This document shows, in pieces, positions 22,775 to 32,000 of a stretch of 64,000 bases of DNA. Each line of letters begins with the position of its first letter. Position 1 is the stretch's first letter. The notes beneath the pieces were generated by a model. That model searched no databases. It was not told where the DNA came from and saw only the letters and a list, made by a program, of their open reading frames with translations. The position numbers and the translations under genes are program-made. This DNA is from Dendrophyllia cribrosa (taxonomy: Eukaryota; Cnidaria; Anthozoa; Scleractinia; Dendrophylliidae), in the NCBI GenBank assembly GCA_024195265.1, contig JAJLRJ010000014.1, positions 20,284,093 through 20,348,092 of the forward strand, given 5' to 3'.

Positions 22775-25700
22775 CATCATATGCTCATAAGGATTCACTG
22801 AATGAAAATCGAATCTGGCCAACACAGCATTCCCATCTTTGCTGATACAGTTCAAAGTCGACTCGAAGACACATTTCAGACGAACATTCCGTAACAAGAC
22901 TTTTGTGATGGCTGAAAAGCCATACAACTGGGGGTTGATGTAGAACAACCAATTGTACCTGCAATGATACGAATGCGAATAATTTGTTACTTTATGTTTA
23001 CCATTTATGTGGCTGGAGACAGGTTGTCCTGCAGTTTATACTCAGGAGGGTATCAAATCCCTACCCTATCCCAGACCGGCTATTTTTCAGAAACTCATAC
23101 TTCATACCACTGACCAGTTTCCCAGTAAATTATACCCTATTATAGACCAAAACTCTCTGACTTCTCTACCCTATCCCAGACAAAACTGTTTGGAAACCAT
23201 ACCATTGACAGCGGCACACACCCATATAGCCTATATATTAGAGTACACCCCCCCCCCCCCCCCACTTTCAGGGAGTGTACACAGCCTGTGTGTAGCTGCC
23301 CCTCCCCTCAAGAAAACTCGTAGAAGGGGAGTCTGTGATCTACCGTTAATCGTTCGTGTAAGCGAAGACGAAACTTAAGCAAATTGAACTGCCTTTCAGT
23401 TTATATATGGGACTACCCTATAGAGGTCTCATTTTCGTCTTTAGAATTGTTACCCACCCTACAGGCATTTCATGTTTCGTTAATATAATTGCTATCCACC
23501 CAATAAGCTATTTCGTCAATATACCACCCAGTCAATAAACTAATATACAAATATGACCTTTTTTATAGTTTTAGCCCCCCCCCCCCCCCCCCCTACAAAG
23601 AAGCTTTGTTTTGCAAAGCGAAATATTAGGCACTATTTTATTTCAGTTTCATTTCATTTGCTTCTGTCTCTGTTTTTCTGCCGTACGGAACAGTTTGCCG
23701 TTTAGTTCGTTTCACTTTGAGTATTAATACTGATCTATAGTCTAGAAGTCCAGGTCCTCAATGGTTTGTTGCAGTGATCGTCCATTCTATGTTTGTTGTT
23801 TGTTGTTTACTACCCACCCTATAGGCATCTGTTGTCTTGTGACGACAAATCCACCAGCAAACCCTGCTAATATGGCCACCATAAGTGCTGCGTGACACGC
23901 GTTGCTAGGGTTTGCATAAATAATCATCATATACACTGCTATCCAAGTCTGATTCAACACCAGTGTAATTACAGTCACCAGGAAAAACCGCCACCAGTTA
24001 TATGAAGTCATAACCATGAAATACGTCAGAGCTGAGCATGCAAGCACCGGTAAAAAACAGGCAGCGGATGTACTCGTAAATATGTTTATCACGTGCTCAT
24101 AGGGATATCCAACATTTTCTGCAGAATCAAGTCGACGGATCTGGGGACATTAAAACAATTTTAATGTGATTGAGGATACGATAATTGATTTACTGTTATT
24201 AACTTGTGGAGTGGTCCCAAGGCATTACAGGAATACTCCAAGAATCGTGAAGTATTTTGGAATGTTTCGTTCCGATTAAAACAGGGGCTCCGGCCAGATT
24301 TTCAGTGTATCATACACCGAATGCAAATATGGCCGTCCAACAATTTTTTGTTTTGACAGGTTCCCAAGAAAAGAAAAGCAATTGAATAATGATAAAGATC
24401 AGGTCAAAATAAGTAATTGTGTGCATTTTCAAGGCCATATTCTTATGTTAGGAGAAGTTATAGGCAATTGAATATTGAGAAAAACATGAAAGCGAGGATA
24501 GTCAGGATAGAATGTCTTTTCTCATACAAATGATTAAAATTTCAGTGAGCCATAACTTTGCAACCGTTAAACCAAAAACACTCAAACTTTGCAAGATGAT
24601 ACACTTAGCAGCACTTGTTTACGTGATATCATTAATTTCTCTGAAAACTTGGCCAAACAAAAAATTGCCTGGCGATCATATTTGCATTCGGTGTATGCCA
24701 TTCAACATGTTGAACGTTGTTAAACGAAAATAGAGACAGGCTCAGTCAATCGTTTTAAAACGTTGATTTTTTTATACCTGGAGTTTTTCTCAATTTAACG
24801 CGAGCGTTCATTGGTTGATTCATGGTCACATGACATCTTACAAACAAACTGTTCCCGCCAAACGTCCATGAGCGGGCAACATTTGCGAAAGCGGGCAACA
24901 TTTTTGACGTCAGAGGGTAACAGTGCACTGTTGCCCGCTAGCGCACGTGATCAGACCGTGACAAAAGGTGGCATGATTATGATGCGATTGGTGTTTACCT
25001 TAAGTGATCGGCGTGTTTTTTAAACTGTGTTATTTTATCAAATGCCTTTTATTGCTATATAACAAATCACTTAATGACTGATCCCTCGGGAAACAGTGAA
25101 TTTTAATTTGTTTCCCGAGAATCTCGATGTTTCCCCGAAACTTCTCATTCAACAAGTTGCAACATCGTTCAACATTTGTTGCTCAACAAAATGTTGAACG
25201 ATATGAAACCGCGTATCATTCGCTTTTAAGGTGGCTCCATCTAGTTTTTTGGCGCGCGAGGCATGGGCTCGAAAATGGTGCGAACGTGCGCTTGTTTATT
25301 TTGATGACGCCACGAAAATATAGAGGTTTTTACGTATACAGTAGCTAAAACGTTTATGCGCTCGTTCCACGCAGTACATTTTTATAAAAATCGGCAAATT
25401 TTTAGGATTTTCTTGGTTCGTGGTCACAAAAAAAGACAACAATTTTTGTACGTACTCAAACCCAATAAACCTAAAAAACGAAAAGGGAGTAAATTGCCGA
25501 AAATTATGTACCGATTTTTTTATGGCTGTGTCATATGAGACTTACTGAAGGCTTCTGTTTCACCAAAATGGTGAATATTTACCGTGTAAAAAACGAGAAA
25601 AGCCTTGAACAACAAGCCCAACAACTCAATCAGTGGTTGCCATTGTAACGAGACAAGACTGTCAAATTAGATTTCTCCGTAAAGGCTGGAGAAAGCCTAA

Positions 25701-26089
25701 GCTACGTGTATGTGTATGTTATGCCTAGTATCGCGACACAAAACTCTGGAAAGACGGCAATAAGATGATGTATATTTTATTTGGAAGACTGGCCAATAAC
25801 TATATGGAGCTACCTTGAGACGACATTTTCTCACGTGTCACTCACCTCCAGACTCCTATTAATTGGGTTCAAGAGGAGGGAGCCGAGAAAGAGGAGACTG
25901 GGGATAGACGCACCACAATAAGCCGTGATTATAGAAACGGGCGTATCCGCCTGCCAGTAAACAATCCCCGCAGTCACACCAAATAGGGCAAACATGATTG
26001 GCAGGTACAAACATTGTCTTAGCGTCCATGATAACGAGGCTCTGGAGTCCAATACAAACAGCCTTGTCAAGAGTCCACTACTTTTCGTG
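22775..26089 (-). CDS. Fusion gene exons 10-12: ABCG-type (ABC2) membrane domain
   Basis: Exon 10 (25846-26089) holds SWTLRQCLYLPIMFALFGVT and two or more helices, then NPINRSLE. Exon 11 (23818-24140) starts IRRLDSAENVGYPYEHVINI and contains about three helices, including a Trp-rich turn YNWWRFFLV. Exon 12 (22775-22958) gives YNWLFYINPQLYGFSAITK, the conserved stretch before the large extracellular loop, then two Cys. Reading past 22775 would run into repeat-derived sequence to a stop at 22586, so an unlocated downstream exon is more likely. Confidence 0.8.
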
Positions 26090-29000
26090 CTGAAAAACGA
26101 GACACTTGATTGTTATAACATGAAGTATATACGGTGGAGTTCCGAATCCCGGATATCTCGAACTTCCCGAATTTACTCGAAAGTCCAGAAAAAGTTTCAG
26201 ACCCGAAAAGCTGTGTTATGCGCAGAATGTTTTCCTATAAAGATTCGGTTTTTGTTGATTTTGAAAGCTAAGCAATAAAATCTTCCGTTTACTACACAAC
26301 TTTAACTGATTTGTGGGCTAAAAACTTCAACGCCTTTCGTAAGAAACTACATTTAAAAAATTGCTTTCGGACCCGAAAAGTCTTCGGGAGTTTCGAGAAA
26401 CACACGCCTGGTCCTGAGAATTTCGGATATCTCGAAAACCCCGTTAACTTGAACCACATATGCGTCATCCTGAGAAAATGTTCCCACATTCCCCCCCCCC
26501 CCCCCCCCCCCCCCCCCCTAGGAGCTTTGAGATCACAGGACTCCACGGTAATTAAGGCAAAATGATTTGTGCCAAATAAACGTTTATTTTGATATTTTAC
26601 TAACTTCAATAAAAAAATGTTCAATGTTAAAATACCTTTTTTGTGGAGTATCGTTTTCGTTCGAGTGAGTGACATCTTTTTCGGCAAATGCTGCAAAACG
26701 CTTTTCCACCATTATTGCTTCTGTCATCTTCTTGCTCTGAAGAATGTCTGTAATAATGCCTTTAGGACATGTGAAAATCCATAAGAATCCACGAATAAGG
26801 TAGAATTCCACAGTTTTGCTAAGCAAATAAATTAACAGTGGCAACAAACGGCGACATTAAAGCAAAAGGCTTAACGTGTGTTTCTTCTGTTTTGCCATTT
26901 TGTTCTGTTTCGCTTCTTTAGAATTTACGAACTGCCGCTACCTTTGTAAATCATAACTTGCCTTTTAATTCGCACCCCAAACGATATTTTTATCCCTGAC
27001 CTCCTACTGAATCAAATGGAAAATAATCTTGCTTCCCAGACGCAAATTTTTCTTCCGAAACAAGTTTCGGATGTTACTAGGTAACAGACGTAACAATGTT
27101 GCAGAAACATTTAGATAAATAACAATGTTTTATAGTTTAACCCATTTATAAGACAGTAGCAATAGAAACACACCTTCCAATCCCTTCGCCTCATCAGTTT
27201 TGTTCCCAGTCACGAGGCTGTGATGCTCTAACAGACTTGCCGGATCCCCACTGTATATCACCTGGAGGGGAAAGTGAATTTAAGGTCTACCACGATACAA
27301 TTTCCCCCCGTTTTTTATCTAATCAAGTAACTGCAATCAAAGTTTCGTACTGAATTTCACCTGTTTATCGGTAAGTAGAACAAATTGATTGAAAAATTGT
27401 GCTGTTTTTGGCGGAAGAGACTTCATTGTAGTAATCACCAAGTGTCCATTATCGCTAAGTCTTCTTAGAGTGTTAAGCATTTCCAAGGACGAAGCAGAGT
27501 CTAGGCCTGAAATGAATGCAGTCAAATATTTTTCTAAGTAAGATAAAGGTATTTCGATCAAAACCTAACGTGAAAGAATGTTAGGTTGATCGACTCCTCA
27601 GGTTCTTAAAGGTGCCAGTATTACACGAAGACGATTTTTTGTAAAGATGTTGTGAGAAAAGTTGGGAAAGAAACTACGTGTGCAACAATCCCTTTTAATT
27701 GCTAGGCTATTTTCACAAGTTGCAAGATATGTTGCATCATCATCATCGTCATCATTATCATCAACAACAACTATATTTAAGAAAACGAAGCAATAGAGGT
27801 TTTGCACGGCAGCCATGTTGCATGGCAGGAACAATGAAAATGTTTTGCATTAGAAACAACATCCTTTCCCATAGGGAAAAGAATCTATTGTTCCTGCCAT
27901 GCAACATGGCTGCCGTGCAAAACCTCTATAGTAAAAAAAAGAGCTAGTCGAGGTGGGGATAAATTAAATACGTGGGGGTAATAAAGTATTCAATATCACA
28001 AAACAGAAGCTTGTCTGCAACGTGCATTTTTCAAAAATGTCGTGCAATCCTCTCGCCAGCGTGACATTGCAAAATGCACGATAAACTTGCCTTGTATAAC
28101 AGCACTGAAACGCCGGATGGAGTTTATTTGTGTGATATTACCCAGATCCCTCCCTTTCTTACCTGTGATTGGTTCATCCAAAAAGATAGCAAGGGGCCTG
28201 GTGACGAGTTGCATTGCTAAACAGACACAACGTGCCTGCAAAAATGTCAATTGTTGATTGTCAGAATAAAAAACTCCATGAATTTTGTTGAGAGCATAAA
28301 TTAATATATGGAAAAAATGAGTAAGTTGCTAACAACAAACCTGCAACTCAGTAATATTCTCGTTGTGTGAACCATCAACTGTTTTGTCTGCCACAGCAGC
28401 AAGCTTCATCTGAAAGAAAAAAATGCTCCACATTACCTGTCTCTATCCAGGTGTACAAATTGCAATTAGCGAGCTGGTTAAGATACTTAACAAAGTTAAG
28501 AGGTAACTGCGATGGACTAGCATCCCTAAGCTGAAAGATGAGGGCAGTAAAGGGTTTATGCGTGACGCGTGATCAGGGTAAAATTCAGTGGGTGATACGT
28601 GAAAGTAAATAAAAGAGAAAGTGATTCGTTAATTTAGGAACAAATGTGACGCGTGAATGATCTCTCAATAGCCCGCGGAGCTCCATACTCACAGTAGAAC
28701 CATGCCCGTCATTTTTCATGGTCATGGCGCTAGCGGAATGTTTCGCGGGCGCGAACTCGCGCAGGGTGAAATCGCGGGCGTGTATGACTTCGCGCAACAT
28801 GCGCATACGACATCACGCAAGTGAGGTCAAATATATTGTGTTTGTTTGTAGCTTGGACCATAACTAAGTGTCTACTTACGAGAGGATTACGCCTACAGGT
28901 CATTGATACATACCTCACACATTATTTGCTCTACCCGTGTGACCGCGCTACTCGCATTCCCGGGCATGCGCATCAAGGCGGTATGTGTCAAACACTCTCT

Positions 29001-32000
29001 CACGGTAAATCCTCCATAATGAGACAGAGTGAACTGGGAAAGATGGACAGTTTTACTAGCATATCTGTCACGAACTTTCTCTTGCCCCTCGCTGTTAACA
29101 AACAGGTGTTCCTTAAGAATCAGAGAATAAAAAACACATGAGGTATAATTAAAGAATGTGGAGAGGGTACTGGAGTGGAAGGAAGGGGTCCTCTACAATG
29201 GCAGCCCGATTCTGCTCTGTTTTAGCAGTTATGAATAAATATAAAATTGGAAAACAAACTCGGTGATCGAATGATAAAACAATCAGTTAAGCTCGGCCAT
29301 CGCAAAATATCATGATTTGTCAGTGAATATTGGATCTGCTCGACACTGACAAGTCACGATATTTTGCTCAACCTCGTCCAATAATTGATAAATGTTATAT
29401 CAATATTGTGTCAATATGGTGAAATATTGCGCCAGTATTGTGAAATATTCTATCAATATTGTTCCTGCATGATATAACACGACTACGTGGTACTGACATG
29501 GTATATCATTAGCGACCTTCAGATTGGACTACGAGTACGAGATTGAGTACGAGTACGAGTTTTCAAACCAAATTCGTGTGCCTCATATACTTAATTATCA
29601 CACCAATCTTATCCATAACGTTTATTTACGTGTTAGTCAGCAACAGGAAGGAGTTACAGTTCGGTGGATACAATTATCTCGAAATTCCAAAGTCGTACTC
29701 GTACTCGATTTCGTACTCGTAGTCAAATCTGAAGGTCGCTATTGTGTGTCAGAGCTCCCTTACCTGCTTGCATCCACACAACAATCGTCCGCTTAGGAGT
29801 TGCAACAATGTCGATTTTCCTGCTTGGTGTTTTCCAACTATACCGACCAATTCACCTTGATTAAACTTCAACGTCGCATTATGAATGGCAGTACGAGGTG
29901 TTGATCCGTGTTCCAATGGAACAGAAGTAGACGTTTCTTTATGTCTCTGAGGATCATCTCCTTCCTTTTGAAAGTCCTTTTTCGAATCAAACTGACTGTC
30001 GTGTAATTTTTGGTAATCTTGTCTTTGAACATTTGCTTTGAACGGCATGCCTAAATACTGCGCAGTTCTATAAAACATCGCGTTGAAACCTTTAGCGTTA
30101 TAGTCACAAGTGAGGTGTTCATCAGTCGTGTTAGGTTGTTTATTGGCGTTGCTCTGTTTCATTCTTTCAGGATTATCGAGGTGGTGAAAATGTTCAGAAA
30201 CGTCTGGCGATGAGTAAACAAGGTTTATTGGTTCAACAGGTTCACAAACGGACATCTAAAAAAAAGAACGATGGGAAGCTTCCGCTTACAGATTGCTTTC
30301 TCCTCCAAAGCCAAGTATATTGTATATAAACAGAAACCCATAAGTGGGTTGAAACGTGTAACGCGCATTCACAGCTTCCGAATATTCAATTTTCGCTTAG
30401 TACCATATTTGGAAACCCTAGGGTGATTGGAAGCAAGTTGAACTAGCGAATTGATTGATTAATATTTTTATCTTGATTTTCCAAAATGGTTGTAACAACT
30501 TCTTAGCAAATTGAATAATCGGAAGCTTGTTTTGAAGCGTACAAGAGACAGTTGCTCGTTTCAAGCCACTTGTGGGTTTCTGATATAAATTAAATTAAAG
30601 GCCCAGTATTGTCCATTATACTTCACGTGCCTCTGTTATTAGCGAACTTTAGATCGGACTACGAGTACGAGATTGAGTACGAGTACGACTTTTCAAACCC
30701 AGTTAGCGTGCTCTAGATAACCATTTATCAGCACAATTTTATACCTAAAGTCTCCTTATCTTCTGGTCAGCAACAGGAAGGAGCGACAGCTTTGGGGACG
30801 TGACTGGCTTGAAATTCAAAAGTCGTACTCGTACTCAATCTCGTACTCGTATTCAAATCTAAAGTTCACTATTGTTTTGGTTTGCACAGGAGATAGGCTT
30901 CTATTTTTCAGAGGCACGTGAAGCATCATGGCTAATACTGGGTCTTTAATGTGATCATAACAGTTATGCAACCACTGAAGGAGTTGCAATAAGCGCGTAA
31001 AAAATTTCAGGCCTCGAGGGGATTCGAACCCATGACATTTGCAATTCCGTTGCAAACGCTCTACCACGGTCAAGCCCAAATCATACTGTCCAGAGGGACG
31101 TCGGACACCTTATTGAGACTTATATAACGGAGTAACTGGTTAGCTTTCAGTTGAGGTTAGGGGAAGCAGTTTAAATAGTTAAATTTAGGACTAAGCAACC
31201 TGAGAAGCTAGGTGGTACAGTGGTATGGTAGGCTATGTAAGCTTAAGCCTAGCTGAGGTCACAGGTTCAATCCTGAGTGGGGATTTTATATTTTCTTTTT
31301 TACACTTAAAAATTTATTGAAAATAAAATTCTAAGTGTCGACATTACGTTATATAAGTCTCAATAAGGTGTCCGTCCTCCTTCTGGACGGTACCGGATTT
31401 AGGCACAACCCTCTACCACTGAGGCAAATGGTCAGATGGGAGCTTGGTCAATTATGAGTTCTATTAATACCCGAAAAATGGTGAATATGCATGATAATGT
31501 GCATAATGAAAATAGATTCATATGAACTGCGGGGAAAGAATTAAAGAGAACGTGATCAATGCGATGATCAGCTCCTTAAAACTTTCACTGCAGTTCATAT
31601 GAATTTATTTTCATATAGACATTATCATATATTATATATAATACTAACAAGCAAACTTTAGCCTACATAGTTAACCTCGGAAGTGCGATGGACTAGCAAC
31701 TAGCATCCCATCCCGGGAAAGGCAACACTTATTTCATGCTAGATAAAGCACTTTGCTTATTTTACGAAACAAACAAAGCGGTCACATGCATCCGGCTAAT
31801 ATAAAGCAAGCACGCAAAATCTACCACCCGCCAAGCGAGTAAAATCTAAGCAAAGTTAATACAACGGCCACCAGCAAATTATGTGTTAGATTTTTTTCCC
31901 TTGAACACGCACGTAAGTGACGTGGCATGTTATTGCAACATGAATTTAGTGCACAGTACGTAAGCCCCCAAGCGCAGTTAAACGCAGTGTGACCAGTGTT

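Noticed and set aside
26292..26696. 134-residue minus-strand frame overlapping fusion-gene exon 9
   Set aside because: It is in a different frame from the exon and contains a poly-C translation; shadow frame.
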